A program made the translations under genes and the position numbers. From Cellulomonas sp. HZM (GTDB taxonomy: Bacteria > Actinomycetota > Actinomycetes > Actinomycetales > Cellulomonadaceae): a stretch of 64,000 nucleotides of DNA. The DNA lies in contig NZ_JEOE01000004.1 of assembly GCF_000708885.1 (NCBI RefSeq), forward strand, positions 120,029-184,028, written 5' to 3'. The notes beneath the pieces are model-generated. The model saw only the letters and a list, made by a program, of their open reading frames with translations. It did no database searches and was not told the DNA's origin. Below are positions 46,988 through 56,354 of the stretch, piece by piece; the first letter of the stretch is position 1, and each line of letters begins with the position of its first letter.

Positions 46988-47905
46988 CTAGGTCGCCGTC
47001 AGGAACGTCTCCGTCGACGAGCCCGTCGGGACCGCGAGCGGCACGCCGCCCTCGCCGCCCACCAGCGTGAGCACCGTGACGTCCGCGAGCTCCGGGTGCG
47101 GAGCGGCATCGACCCGGTCCAGCGCACCCAGCGGCACGACGACCCGCGCGAGCGAGTAGTCGGGACGGGCGCTGCGCGTGATCCCCTCGCGCCGCGTCAC
47201 GAGCTCGAGCGTGCGGGGTCCGCTCGCGACGACAGCACCCGCGAGCCTCGTCGGGAGGAACAGGCTGACCACCCGGTGCCACCACGCGGCCGGTCCGGTG
47301 CGGCGGGTCTGGAGCGTGCGCGGCCCGTGCCACGCCTGCGCGCGCAGGTCGGGCCGCGAGCGCGCCACGTCCAGGTACTCGCTCACTAGCCCGCGGCCGC
47401 GCGGGCCGAGGTCGTCGGAACCGGGCGGCGGACCCCCGGGCGCGGCCGCGACGGCGCGTGCGACCGGGCTGATCGGCGCGTCGCTCGTCGCCGACCGCAG
47501 CTCGGAGACCAGCTGCTTCATGCTGCGCCCCGCCGAGCCGTTGTACCGGAAGGACAGCGTGCCACCGTGCCGGTCGTGCAGCGTGAACCGGGCGTCGAGC
47601 AGGTCGACGGCGTCGACCACCGCGAGCACGTCCCCGTACGCGACGGCGCTCTCGTCGAACCCGCCGGCCGCGATGCGTGTCAGGACGGTGATGCGCGTGT
47701 CGTCGAGCACGACGAGGTGGTCGTACAGGTCCATGTCCGGCGTCGCGTCGCGTCGGGCGATGTCGCGCGGCACCTTGAGCACCAGCCGGGTGCGAGCCAG
47801 GTCGAGCCGGAACGGGCGGAACAGGCGCGGCACGTCGTCGGCCGAGCGGACCTCGTCGACCCACGGCCCGAACGCGTCGTACTCCCGGGTGTCCCGGTCG
47901 CTCAT
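46988..47905 (-). CDS. Conserved hypothetical protein
   Basis: 305 aa, no signal or transmembrane segment. Begins [19 protein letters not shown], contains a beta-rich region ([40 protein letters not shown]) and a terminal part with a similar motif ([27 protein letters not shown]). The two beta-rich regions suggest two copies of a related, perhaps PH-like, domain. I do not recognise the family. ATG overlaps the YnfA stop by 4 nt. Confidence 0.6.
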   Translation of the reverse strand: MSDRDTREYDAFGPWVDEVRSADDVPRLFRPFRLDLARTRLVLKVPRDIARRDATPDMDLYDHLVVLDDTRITVLTRIAAGGFDESAVAYGDVLAVVDAVDLLDARFTLHDRHGGTLSFRYNGSAGRSMKQLVSELRSATSDAPISPVARAVAAAPGGPPPGSDDLGPRGRGLVSEYLDVARSRPDLRAQAWHGPRTLQTRRTGPAAWWHRVVSLFLPTRLAGAVVASGPRTLELVTRREGITRSARPDYSLARVVVPLGALDRVDAAPHPELADVTVLTLVGGEGGVPLAVPTGSSTETFLTAT

Positions 47906-48237
47906 GCCGACCTCGGCCCGTACATGATCACCGCGACGCCGCCCAGGCACAGGAGCGCGCCGGCGACGTCGTAGCGGTCGGGCCGGAAGCCGTCGGCGAC
48001 CATGCCCCACAGCAGCGAGCCGACGACGAACACGCCCCCGTACGCCGCGAGGATCCGGCCGAAGTGCGCGTCGGGCTGCAGGGTCGCGACGAACCCGTAC
48101 AGCCCGAGCGCCACGACGCCGGCACCGACCCACACCCAACCCTTGTGCTCGCGCACGCCCTGCCACACCAGCCACGCACCGCCGATCTCGCAGATCGCGG
48201 CGGCGACGAACAGGACCAGCGACCTGACGACCGTCAT
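47902..48237 (-). CDS. YnfA family small membrane protein (UPF0060)
   Basis: 111 aa with four membrane helices; begins [22 protein letters not shown], the YnfA signature (AxxCEIxGCYL). SMR-like dual-topology proteins of this family are proposed multidrug or cation transporters. Followed by the unknown gene with an ATGA overlap. Confidence 0.9.
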   Translation of the reverse strand: MTVVRSLVLFVAAAICEIGGAWLVWQGVREHKGWVWVGAGVVALGLYGFVATLQPDAHFGRILAAYGGVFVVGSLLWGMVADGFRPDRYDVAGALLCLGGVAVIMYGPRSA

Positions 48238-48286
48238 GGTCCCGAGTGTGCCAGTGCGCCCGGTCGCCCCGGCCTCCGAAGGTCCG

Positions 48287-48802
48287 TCAGTGCAGCGCGT
48301 ACTTCATCGCGATGACCGCCAGGCCGAAACAGCCGCACACGGCGATCTCCGAGACGAGCGCGAAGCCACGCCGGCCCGCTCGGTAGGCCGCGAACCCGCC
48401 CGCCGTCATGAGCAGGCCCACCGTGAACCACATCGCGACCCACGCCGCGCCGGGCACCGAAGCGCCGAGCAGCCGCGCGACGACGTAGACGACGATCGGC
48501 GGCACACCTCCCAGCAGCACGCCCCAGTTGCTCCGCAGCGCGTGCCCCAGCCGCCGCGTCGTCGAGTGCTCGGGGTCCAGGAACCGCCCGCCGACGGCGT
48601 CGACGTACACGTGAGCGAGCCAGTACACGAGGGTGACGACGCCCGCCGCGAGGACGACGTGGCCACCCGGTCCCGGGTGCAGGCTCGACACCGCGAGGAC
48701 CGACGCCGTCACGATGGCGCCGTAGAGCAGCTCGGACGCGCTGTGCGGTGACACCTGGCGAGCGACGTGCCGCACCAGGCCACCGGATCCTGAGCCGCTC
48801 AC
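48287..48802 (-). CDS. Hypothetical multi-pass membrane protein
   Basis: 171 aa with about four hydrophobic segments ([76 protein letters not shown]) and a final one ([20 protein letters not shown]). GTG start overlaps the LuxR gene stop by 4 nt (GTGA), so it is coupled to it. Unknown family, perhaps a membrane partner of the regulator. Confidence 0.7.
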   Translation of the reverse strand: MSGSGSGGLVRHVARQVSPHSASELLYGAIVTASVLAVSSLHPGPGGHVVLAAGVVTLVYWLAHVYVDAVGGRFLDPEHSTTRRLGHALRSNWGVLLGGVPPIVVYVVARLLGASVPGAAWVAMWFTVGLLMTAGGFAAYRAGRRGFALVSEIAVCGCFGLAVIAMKYALH

Positions 48803-51396
48803 AGGTACCTCGCCTCTCGTGCCCGGACGACGGCATCCGCCCGGGAAGCCGCGCCGAGCTTGCGCATGATGTTCTTGGCGTGCGTCTTGATGGTGTTGAC
48901 CGAGACGAACAGCGTCGCCGCGATCTCCGGGTACGTGAGCGACGTGGCGAGATAGCCGAGCACCGTCCTCTCCCGCTCCGAGAGCTCGGGTCCGGTGAGC
49001 CGCGGCACACGGAGGTCGCGAGCGCCCGTGACCGGGCGTGCGGCCAGCAGCGCGGCGACGAACGGTGTGACGGTCCTGGAGCGGGCGACGCCCCGGACGG
49101 CGTCGAGCGACGCGAGCCCGGCCTCCTGCAGCGGGAGCACCCATCCCTCGGGCTCGGCCCGCGCCAGCACCTGCCGCGCGGCGTCCACGATGTCCCCGTC
49201 CTCGGCCTGCGCGAGCGCGAGTGCGACGAGCGACGCGTCGAGCCGCCGCCGCGGGGATCGTGCATCCCGCTCGACGTTCTCGAGCGTGGCACGTGCCCGG
49301 CCGAGGTCGCCGTCCGCGAGCCGCAGGTGCGCCTCGACGATCCTCCGCAGCCACGGGCTCGACATGGCATCCATCGTGCTCGCCGCTCCGTCGAGGTCAC
49401 CGGTGTCCAGCAGAAGCCGAGCTCGCCGCGCGCGCACACGGTCGACGAGGCCGCTCGTCGTCGGCGCGTGACGCAGCAGGCGGCGGCACTCGTCGACCAC
49501 GCGGAACGCGTCGTCGTCGCCTTGTACCCACAGGGCGCGCGACAGACCGAGCAGTGCGAGGACCCGGGCCGGCAGTCGTAGGGCGGAGACGTGCTCGCCG
49601 GCCGCCGCGAGGATGCCAGCCGCGTACGACGAGCGCCCACGTTCCAGGTGGACCGATGCCGCGACGACCTCGGGGTGCAGGCGTAGGTCGTGCGAGGCGG
49701 GAGCCGCCGCACGCATGCGCTCCGCCAGCGCGTCCGCGACACCCAGCGCGCGCTCGAGGTGCCCCTGCGCGAGCAGGACGTGAGCGGTGGTGCCGGCGAT
49801 CTCGGCCTGGGCCGCTCGACCGAAGGGCTCGCGGGCCGTCCGGAGCGTCTCGTCGGCTGCCTCCTCCTCCCCCTGCCACGCGAGCGCACGTGCCACGCCC
49901 GCCGAGGCGAGCGCCGACCACTCGTCGTCGCCGGGGCCGCTCTCGATCGCCGTCCGACCGTGACGGACCGTGGCTCTCGTGTCGCCGAGCGCCAGCGCGC
50001 TCAGCGCGCGCACGCACCACAGCTGCTGACGCGTCGACGCCTCGAGCACCCCAGAGGGCCCGCTCTCACCCGCCAGCGCCGCGACCCTGGCCGCGAGCCG
50101 GTCCGCATCCTGCGGGAACCCCTGAACCAGCAGCGCACTCGCGTAACCCACGGCTGCCTGGAGGCTCGCGCGCAGGTCGTCGTCCGTGAGCACGCGCTCC
50201 GCATCGTCGAACACGGGCAGCGCGGCGTCCGCGTACGCCTCGAGCACGCCGTCCTGCACGCCTGCGATCGCGTCCCGGCGCCTGCCCGCCCGCCATCGGT
50301 GGCGGAACGCGGCGGCCGGTCGGCCGTGCTCGTCGTGCCACCGAGCAGCACGCTCGTGCAGCGCAGCCTCGCGCTCCGGATCGAGCGCGCTCAGGCGGGA
50401 CCGCAGCAGCTCGGCGAACAGCTGGTGGTAGCGGAACTCCGTGCCGGCCGGGTCGAGCCGGACGAGCATCAGCGACGCCCGCTCCACGTCCTCGAGCGTC
50501 ACGGCGGACCCCGGTGCCAGCACGGCCGCGAGCGCGGGAGTGAGGACCTCGGCGACGCACGTGTCGAACAGGAACTCGCGCACGTGCTCGGGCTGGGCGT
50601 CGAGGACCTCGGACCACAGGTAGTCGCGCGCCGCAGCGTCGGAGGAAGCCAGACGCGCGATGACGTCGTCGCGCCGTCGGGTGTCGCGCAGCGCGAGGCC
50701 CGCGAGCTGTACACCTGCTGCCCAGCCCTCGGTGCGGCCCTGCACGAGGTCGACGACGTGGGCGTCCGCGGGCGCACCGAGGCGACGCAGCACGTCACGC
50801 ACGGCGCGCGCGTCGAACCGGAGGTCCGCCTCGCGCACCTCCACGAGACCCCCGGTGACCCGAAGCCGGTCCAGGCCGAGCCAGGGCTCGCTGCGCGCGC
50901 CGACGAGCAGGCGTATCTGAGCCATGCCGCGGGAGAGCAGGAACCGCAGGTGGTCGTGCACGGCGGGGCCCACCAGGTGCAGGTCGTCGAGCACCAGGGC
51001 CACCGGGTCATCGAGCGCCTCAGCTTCCGCGAGCAGGCACTCGAGGAGCTGATGGTCCACCCGTTCGTCGAGCGCCAGCAGGTCCAGGCAGGTCGCACCG
51101 AACCCCGGTCGTACGGCCGCGACGGCGCGGAGAGCGGCGCGCCAGAACCGGGCGTCGACATCCCCGCGGTCGCACGTCAACCATGCGACGTCGCAGGGAT
51201 CGCGAGTCGCCGCCCACTGCCCGAGCAGCGACGTCTTCCCCGCACCGGCCGGACCGAGTACGACGGTGAGCGGCGCGGCGGGGTCCTGGCCCAGCCGCGC
51301 GAGCAGGTCGGCCCTGGTGACCCACGTGGACGCGACCGGGACGGCGCTCTTGGAGCGCGCGAACGTCGCACCGCCGGTCCGTTCGATCGCCACCAC
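48799..51396 (-). CDS. Large LuxR-family regulator (MalT/LAL type)
   Basis: 865-aa ATP-binding LuxR regulator. P-loop GPAGAGKTS (48-56) and Walker B VALVLDDLHLV in a STAND NTPase domain (about 30-350), a helical TPR-like sensor part (about 380-780), and a C-terminal LuxR HTH (LSERERTVLGYLATSLTYPEIAATLFVSVNTIKTHAKNIMRKLG). These integrate a ligand signal through ATP-dependent oligomerisation; MalT is the model. The divergent DUF6325/SHOCT/alkylsulfatase cluster is a possible target. GTG 51396 chosen. Confidence 0.9.
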   Translation of the reverse strand: MVAIERTGGATFARSKSAVPVASTWVTRADLLARLGQDPAAPLTVVLGPAGAGKTSLLGQWAATRDPCDVAWLTCDRGDVDARFWRAALRAVAAVRPGFGATCLDLLALDERVDHQLLECLLAEAEALDDPVALVLDDLHLVGPAVHDHLRFLLSRGMAQIRLLVGARSEPWLGLDRLRVTGGLVEVREADLRFDARAVRDVLRRLGAPADAHVVDLVQGRTEGWAAGVQLAGLALRDTRRRDDVIARLASSDAAARDYLWSEVLDAQPEHVREFLFDTCVAEVLTPALAAVLAPGSAVTLEDVERASLMLVRLDPAGTEFRYHQLFAELLRSRLSALDPEREAALHERAARWHDEHGRPAAAFRHRWRAGRRRDAIAGVQDGVLEAYADAALPVFDDAERVLTDDDLRASLQAAVGYASALLVQGFPQDADRLAARVAALAGESGPSGVLEASTRQQLWCVRALSALALGDTRATVRHGRTAIESGPGDDEWSALASAGVARALAWQGEEEAADETLRTAREPFGRAAQAEIAGTTAHVLLAQGHLERALGVADALAERMRAAAPASHDLRLHPEVVAASVHLERGRSSYAAGILAAAGEHVSALRLPARVLALLGLSRALWVQGDDDAFRVVDECRRLLRHAPTTSGLVDRVRARRARLLLDTGDLDGAASTMDAMSSPWLRRIVEAHLRLADGDLGRARATLENVERDARSPRRRLDASLVALALAQAEDGDIVDAARQVLARAEPEGWVLPLQEAGLASLDAVRGVARSRTVTPFVAALLAARPVTGARDLRVPRLTGPELSERERTVLGYLATSLTYPEIAATLFVSVNTIKTHAKNIMRKLGAASRADAVVRAREARYL

Positions 51397-51513
51397 CCGA
51401 ACGTAGCGGCCCGCGGTTCACCCCGTGGGGGGTGATGTCGTGCCGCATGCCCGGTGGTCGGCTGGGTGCACGCCGACGACGATCCCGTCACCGGCCGAGC
51501 GAAGGAGACGTCG

Positions 51514-51933
51514 ATGTCCGTCGGACCCGTGCAGTACGTGCTCATCGCCTTCCCTGGCAGCCGGTTCACGGGCGAGATCGTTCCTGCCCTCGTCGACCTC
51601 GTGGAGCACGCCACGATCCGCGTGATCGACATCGTGTTCATGAAGAAGGACGTCACGGGCGCCGTCGAGGTGTTCGAGTACGACGCGCTCGAGGAGACCG
51701 CCGCGTTCGCGCACCTGCCCGGAGAGGCGGGCGGGGTGCTCGGTGACGACGACATCGCGCGGGCCGCGGCCGATCTCGAGCCCGGATCGTCGGCCGTGCT
51801 CATCGTGTGGGAGGACACGTGGGCGACCGAGCTCGCGGTAGCGATCCGGGACGCGGGCGGCGTGATCCTCGCCGGCGAGCGCATCCCCCGCGACGCCGTC
51901 GAGGCCGCGCTGGAGTCCGTGACGAGCGTCTGA
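51514..51933 (+). CDS. DUF6325/DUF1269-like protein
   Basis: 139 aa. MSVGPVQYVLIAFPGSRFTG then ALVDLVEHATIRVIDIVFMKKDVTG and AVLIVWEDTWATELAVAIRDAGG: alternating beta and amphipathic helices of the DUF6325 family, membrane-associated stress proteins in actinobacteria. GAAGGAG lies 6-7 nt before ATG 51514; the earlier ATG 51454 is unsupported. First of three genes in one direction with SHOCT and an alkylsulfatase. Confidence 0.8.
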   Translation: MSVGPVQYVLIAFPGSRFTGEIVPALVDLVEHATIRVIDIVFMKKDVTGAVEVFEYDALEETAAFAHLPGEAGGVLGDDDIARAAADLEPGSSAVLIVWEDTWATELAVAIRDAGGVILAGERIPRDAVEAALESVTSV

Positions 51934-51960
51934 GCACGCCATACCGAGAGGAGCACGACC

Positions 51961-52263
51961 ATGATCCGTCGTCCCGTCGCACGACCCGCAGCCCGCGGGC
52001 TCGTCGGCACCGCGGCCCGCACGGCCGTCGTCGCGGGCACCGCCGCCGCAGTGTCCGGCCGCGTGGCCCAGGGGCAGGCAGCGCGCCAGGCGGCGCAGCC
52101 CGCTGCGGCCGAGCCCGTTCCCGCCCCTGCCCCGGCTGCGCCGGCCCCGGCGTCCGTCGACGAGATCGCGGCGCAGCTGACCCAGCTCGCGGCGCTGCGC
52201 GACCAGGGAGTGCTGACTCCCGACGAGTTCGCCGTGCAGAAGGCCCGCATCCTGGGCGCCTGA
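51961..52263 (+). CDS. SHOCT-domain small protein
   Basis: 100 aa. A basic N-terminus, an Ala/Pro linker (AAEPVPAPAPAAPAPASV) and a C-terminal SHOCT domain (IAAQLTQLAALRDQGVLTPDEFAVQKARIL), the short oligomerisation motif. One hydrophobic stretch (GLVGTAARTAVVAGTAAAVSG) may anchor it. Sits 27 bp after DUF6325. AGAGGAG precedes the ATG. Confidence 0.85.
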   Translation: MIRRPVARPAARGLVGTAARTAVVAGTAAAVSGRVAQGQAARQAAQPAAAEPVPAPAPAAPAPASVDEIAAQLTQLAALRDQGVLTPDEFAVQKARILGA

Positions 52264-52289
52264 GCGCCCCGTCCCGAGGAGCTCACGCC

Positions 52290-54209
52290 ATGTCGCACGT
52301 CCATCCCCTGCCCCCGACGCCGCAGACCGCGGCAGCCAACCGCGAGGCTCTCGAGCACCTCCCGATGCACGACGTCGACGACTTCGCCGATGCTGCCCGT
52401 GGCCTGATCGCGCCGCTCACCGAGGCCGTGCTGCACGCGGACGGGACGCCGATCTTCGACCCGTCATGGTTCGACTTCATCGAGGACGACACCCCTGCTC
52501 CGGACTCGGTGCACCCGAGCCTGTGGCGGCAGGCGCAGCTGATGAAGCGCGGCGGCCTGTACGAGGTCGTCGCGGGCCTGTACCAGGTCCGCAACAACGA
52601 CATCGGCGACCTCACCGTCATCGAGGGCGACGACGGTCTCGTCGTCATCGACTGCACCACGGGCATCGAGAGTGGCGCGCAGGCGATGCGCATGATCCGC
52701 GAGCACGTGAGCGACAAGCCGGTCGCCGCCGTGGTCTACACGCACACGCACGCGGACCACTACGGCGGCGTCAAGGGCGTCGTCGACCCTGCCGACGTCG
52801 CGAGCGGGAGGGTGCCGATCATCGCGCCCGGCACGGTGCGGTCGTTCGACCGCTTCGCCATCGGGGAGAACGTCGTCGCGGGCGCGGCGATGGCGCGTCG
52901 TGCCCAGTACGCGTTCGGCAGCCTGCTCCCGTACGGCGAACGCGGTTTCGTGACGTGCGGCATCGGCAACGCTCTCGGCAACCCGACGATCTCGTACATC
53001 TCCCCGACCGATCCGATCACGCGCACGGGCGAGCGGCGCACGATCGCGGGGATCGAGCTCGAGTTCCTCTACGCGCCGGACACCGAGGCGCCCGAGAACA
53101 TGCACGTCTGGATCCCGCAGCTCGGGGCGCTCACGTGCGCCGAGAACGCCAACCACGCGCTGCACAACATCCAGACGCTACGCGGTGCCCGCACGCGAGA
53201 TGCACGCAACTTCGCGCGGTTCCTCGACGAGACCCTCGAACGGTGGGGGGACGAGGCCGCGGTGCACTTCGGTCCGCACACATGGCCAGTGTGGGGCAAC
53301 GCGTCCGTGACGGAGTTCATCGGCTCGCAGCGCGACACCTACAAGTTCATCCACGACCAGGCGCTGCGCTTCGCGAACAAGGGCTGGACGCCGCTCGAGG
53401 CCGCCGAGGAGATCGAGCTCCCGCCTGCGCTCAGCCAGCGTTGGTACAACCGCGGCTACCACGGGACCGTGCACCACGACGTGCGTGCGGTGTACACGAA
53501 GGAGCTGGGGATGTGGGATGGCGACCCGGTGTCGCTCAACCCGCACACACCCGTCGAGACCGCTCGGCGCTACGTCCAGCTGGTGGGCGCCGAGCGGCTG
53601 ATGGAGGAGGGCCGTCGGGCGCTCGAGCAGGCCGACTACCGGTGGGCGACGCAGGTCCTGCACCACGTGGTGTTCGCCGAGCCCGAGAACACGGAGGCCA
53701 AGGAGCTCGCGGCGCGCGCGTACGAGCAGCTCGGCTACCAGGCGGAGGGACCTCAGTGGCGTGGAGTGATGCTCACGGCGGCGCTCGAGCTGCGCACGGG
53801 CGTGCGTTCGTCAGGCCTGACGAGCGCGAGCGACGACTCGATCAACGCGATGCCGGTCGACATCCTGTTCGACTACGCCGCCGTGCACGTCGACGGCCGG
53901 AAGGCAGCCGACGCCGACGTCCTGATCGACATCGCGCTGACCGACCAGCACGACGACCCGCACGACGAGCGCTGGCACTTTTGGGTCCGGCGTGGCGTCC
54001 TCAACGCGCGCCGAGGACCGAGCCCGTCCCCTCGGCTCTCGCTGAGCGGTCCCAAGGCGTCGCTCGTCGCGGTGCTGCTCGACCCCGCGTCCGCGGGTGC
54101 GCTCGTCGACGCGGGCGCTCTGATGCTGACGGGGGACCCGTCCGAGCTCGACGCGTACGCCGCGCTCCTGGACTCAGCCGACCCCGTGTTCCCGATCGTG
54201 ACGCCCTGA
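52290..54209 (+). CDS. Alkyl sulfatase (SdsA1/BDS1-type metallo-beta-lactamase fold)
   Basis: 639-aa MBL-fold sulfatase, cleaving alkyl sulfate esters such as SDS. Zinc motif THTHADHYGG (His152, His154, Asp156, His157), further ligand candidates in CAENANHALHNIQTLRGARTRD, and the dimerisation plus C-terminal sterol-carrier-like domain (YEQLGYQAEGPQWRGVMLT, VHVDGRKAADADVLIDIAL). No signal peptide, so it is cytoplasmic as drawn. ATG 52290 follows GAGGAGCTC. Last gene before a strong terminator. Confidence 0.9.
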   Translation: MSHVHPLPPTPQTAAANREALEHLPMHDVDDFADAARGLIAPLTEAVLHADGTPIFDPSWFDFIEDDTPAPDSVHPSLWRQAQLMKRGGLYEVVAGLYQVRNNDIGDLTVIEGDDGLVVIDCTTGIESGAQAMRMIREHVSDKPVAAVVYTHTHADHYGGVKGVVDPADVASGRVPIIAPGTVRSFDRFAIGENVVAGAAMARRAQYAFGSLLPYGERGFVTCGIGNALGNPTISYISPTDPITRTGERRTIAGIELEFLYAPDTEAPENMHVWIPQLGALTCAENANHALHNIQTLRGARTRDARNFARFLDETLERWGDEAAVHFGPHTWPVWGNASVTEFIGSQRDTYKFIHDQALRFANKGWTPLEAAEEIELPPALSQRWYNRGYHGTVHHDVRAVYTKELGMWDGDPVSLNPHTPVETARRYVQLVGAERLMEEGRRALEQADYRWATQVLHHVVFAEPENTEAKELAARAYEQLGYQAEGPQWRGVMLTAALELRTGVRSSGLTSASDDSINAMPVDILFDYAAVHVDGRKAADADVLIDIALTDQHDDPHDERWHFWVRRGVLNARRGPSPSPRLSLSGPKASLVAVLLDPASAGALVDAGALMLTGDPSELDAYAALLDSADPVFPIVTP

Positions 54210-54273
54210 GCCGGGTGCCACGCGCTCGGTACGTGGCGGCGACCACGCTCGAGGGGAGCGCCGTCGCACGGCG

Positions 54274-54307
54274 CGGCCTGCCCGGGGTCGATGCCCCGGG
54301 CAGGCCG
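54274..54307. terminator. Strong bidirectional terminator
   Basis: CGGCCTGCCCGGGG (54274-54287) and CCCCGGGCAGGCCG (54294-54307): perfect 14-bp stem, 6-nt loop, between the convergent sulfatase and DHA2 genes. Confidence 0.85.
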
Positions 54308-54315
54308 ATGCGCCG

Positions 54316-55773
54316 TCAGTGCGCGAGCACCGCCTCGGGCTCCGGGTCCACGACCGTCGTCGCCGTGCCGGCTGAACGCCGCGGGATGAGCAGCACGATG
54401 CACGCACCCAGCGCAGCGGCCGCCGCACCGATGACGAAGCACAGCCGGAAAGCACCGTGCGTGGGGATCGCCGCGCCGCCGAGGTCCATCGTGCGACTGG
54501 TCAGGACGACGACCATCACGGCCCCGGCCACCGTGGTACCCATCGACCGCATGAGGCTGTTCACGCCGACGCTCGAGGCCGCCTCCGCCGCGGGCACGTT
54601 GGTGAGGATGAGCGTGGGCATCGCCGCGTAGCCGATGCCGACGCCCGCCGCGGCGACGCACGACGCGAGCATGAGCTGCCACGGCGCGTTCGTCATGAAC
54701 ACCGCCAGGACGTAGCCGCCGGCGATGACGAACGCCCCGGTCGCGAGCGTGAGCCGTCCGCCGAACCGCGTGAGCAGCCGGCTCGACACGGGCGCGAACA
54801 GCATCATGACGATTCCGGCCGGCGCCATCCACAGCCCTGCGGCGAGGATGCTCTGGCCGAGGCCGTAGCCCGTGGCCTCGGGCATCTCGAGGAGCTGGGG
54901 GACGACGATCGACTGCGCCATCATGCCGAAGCCGATGAGCACGGCCGCGACGTTGGTCAGCAGCACGGGGCGCTTCGCGGTGGTGCGCAGGTCGACGAGC
55001 GGGTCGTCGTGCCGCAGCTGGTACGCGCCCCAGACGAGCAGGACGACCACGCCGCCCGCGATCATGCCGATCGTGCCGAGGCTCGACCAGCCCCAGTCGT
55101 TGCCCTTGGAGACGCCGACGAGCAGGGACACGAGCCCGATGGCGAGGCCGATCGCGCCGAGCACGTCGAGCCGGCCGGGGTGCGCGTCGTGGATGTGGGG
55201 CAAGACCGTCGCGGAGAGCACGACCATGAGAGCGGCGAGCACCGCGGAGACCCAGAACAGCATGTGCCAGTCGTGGCTCTGCGCGATCCATGCCGCGAGC
55301 GGCAGGCCGAGCGCGCCGCCGACGCCGAGCGTCGCGCTCACGCCCGCGACCGCGGTGTTGCGCATGTGCGCGGGCGTGACCTCGCGGACCATCGAGATGG
55401 CGACGGGGATGTAGCCCATCGCGACGCCCTGCAGCACGCGGCCGACGAGCACCGGTCCGACGGTGTCCGACACCGCGCACACGAGCGAGCCGACGAGCAG
55501 GATCGACGCGGACACGACGAGGACGGGCTTCTTACCGACGAGGTCCGCGAGCCGCCCGGTCACGGGCATCGCGACCGCGGCGCCGAGCAGTGTCGCGGTG
55601 ACGACCCACGACGCCGTGCTGGCGGTGGTGTGCAGGAGCTCGGGCAGCTCGCTCTGGATCGGGATGACGAGCGACTGCATCAGCGCGGAGCAGAGGCTCG
55701 CGAAGCACAGGACCGCGACGACGACGACCGCGCGACGGTCGGCGCCCGCGGGCGCGGCGGGGGTGGGGTTCAT
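54316..55773 (-). CDS. MFS efflux transporter, DHA2 (14-TM) family
   Basis: 485 aa, about 14 membrane helices. Motif A GRLADLVGKKPVLVVS after TM2, motif C region ATLGVGGALGLPLAAWIA in TM5, and the DHA2 start IPIQSELPELLHTTASTASWVV. Divergent from a MarR gene across two inverted repeats, so expression is MarR-controlled. Substrate unknown, antimicrobial efflux likely. Confidence 0.9.
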   Translation of the reverse strand: MNPTPAAPAGADRRAVVVVAVLCFASLCSALMQSLVIPIQSELPELLHTTASTASWVVTATLLGAAVAMPVTGRLADLVGKKPVLVVSASILLVGSLVCAVSDTVGPVLVGRVLQGVAMGYIPVAISMVREVTPAHMRNTAVAGVSATLGVGGALGLPLAAWIAQSHDWHMLFWVSAVLAALMVVLSATVLPHIHDAHPGRLDVLGAIGLAIGLVSLLVGVSKGNDWGWSSLGTIGMIAGGVVVLLVWGAYQLRHDDPLVDLRTTAKRPVLLTNVAAVLIGFGMMAQSIVVPQLLEMPEATGYGLGQSILAAGLWMAPAGIVMMLFAPVSSRLLTRFGGRLTLATGAFVIAGGYVLAVFMTNAPWQLMLASCVAAAGVGIGYAAMPTLILTNVPAAEAASSVGVNSLMRSMGTTVAGAVMVVVLTSRTMDLGGAAIPTHGAFRLCFVIGAAAAALGACIVLLIPRRSAGTATTVVDPEPEAVLAH

Positions 55774-55796
55774 AGGGCCTTCTTCGACGAGGTTGC

Positions 55797-55836
55797 GATG
55801 TGTAACCTACACATCACCGGTATGTAGAGTACATAC
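55797..55836. promoter_or_regulatory. Two MarR-type operators between efflux and marR genes
   Basis: GATGTGTA-ACC-TACACATC (55797-55815, 8-bp perfect arms) and GTATGTA-GAG-TACATAC (55820-55836, 7-bp perfect arms). Centres are 22 bp apart. They share a TGTA-N3-TACA core. Position between divergent MFS and MarR genes fits dual repression. Confidence 0.85.
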
Positions 55837-55886
55837 GTCGGCGCCGGATGCCAACGACGACGAGCACGCCGCGGGAGGATGGGCCG

Positions 55887-56354
55887 ATGGACGCCAGGAC
55901 GCCGGACCGCTCGTCGGCGCAGCCCCCGCCCGACCTCTCGCCCGACCGGGCCGTCGGCTGGCTCATGCGCCAGCTCGCCCGGCACATGCACCTCGCCGAG
56001 CAGCGCATGCGCCTCAACACCGCGGACATGCGCCTGCTGTGGCTCCTGTCGGACGGTCGACCCCGCACGCTGCGCGAGGTCTCAGACGCCCTCGGCCTCG
56101 AGCAGTCCACGGTCAACCGCCAGGCCAACGCCGCTCTCGACGCGGGCCTGCTGCGCCGGTTCGACGAGCCCGGGCACACGGCCCGCCTGCTCGAGCCGAC
56201 CGACGAGGGCCGGTCCGCTCTCGAACGCGACCTCGCAGGCGCGCTCGGGGCCCTCTCGGCGAGCCTCGACACGCTCGGGCCGGACGCGGAGACGTTCCTC
56301 TCCCTGTTCGCGCGCTTCGTCGAGGCCTACGGCGACGCCGTGGAGGAGCTGTGA
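55887..56354 (+). CDS. MarR family transcriptional regulator
   Basis: 155 aa winged helix-turn-helix repressor. Core HTH LREVSDALGLEQSTVNRQANAALDAGLLRRF with the wing PGHTARLLEPTDEGRSALERD. Helical ends dimerise. ATG 55887 has GGGAGG 8 nt upstream; an ATG at 55848 precedes it without support. GTGA overlap with the LLM oxidoreductase suggests that the oxidoreductase is in the same operon and perhaps handles the same compounds as the pump. Confidence 0.88.
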   Translation: MDARTPDRSSAQPPPDLSPDRAVGWLMRQLARHMHLAEQRMRLNTADMRLLWLLSDGRPRTLREVSDALGLEQSTVNRQANAALDAGLLRRFDEPGHTARLLEPTDEGRSALERDLAGALGALSASLDTLGPDAETFLSLFARFVEAYGDAVEEL

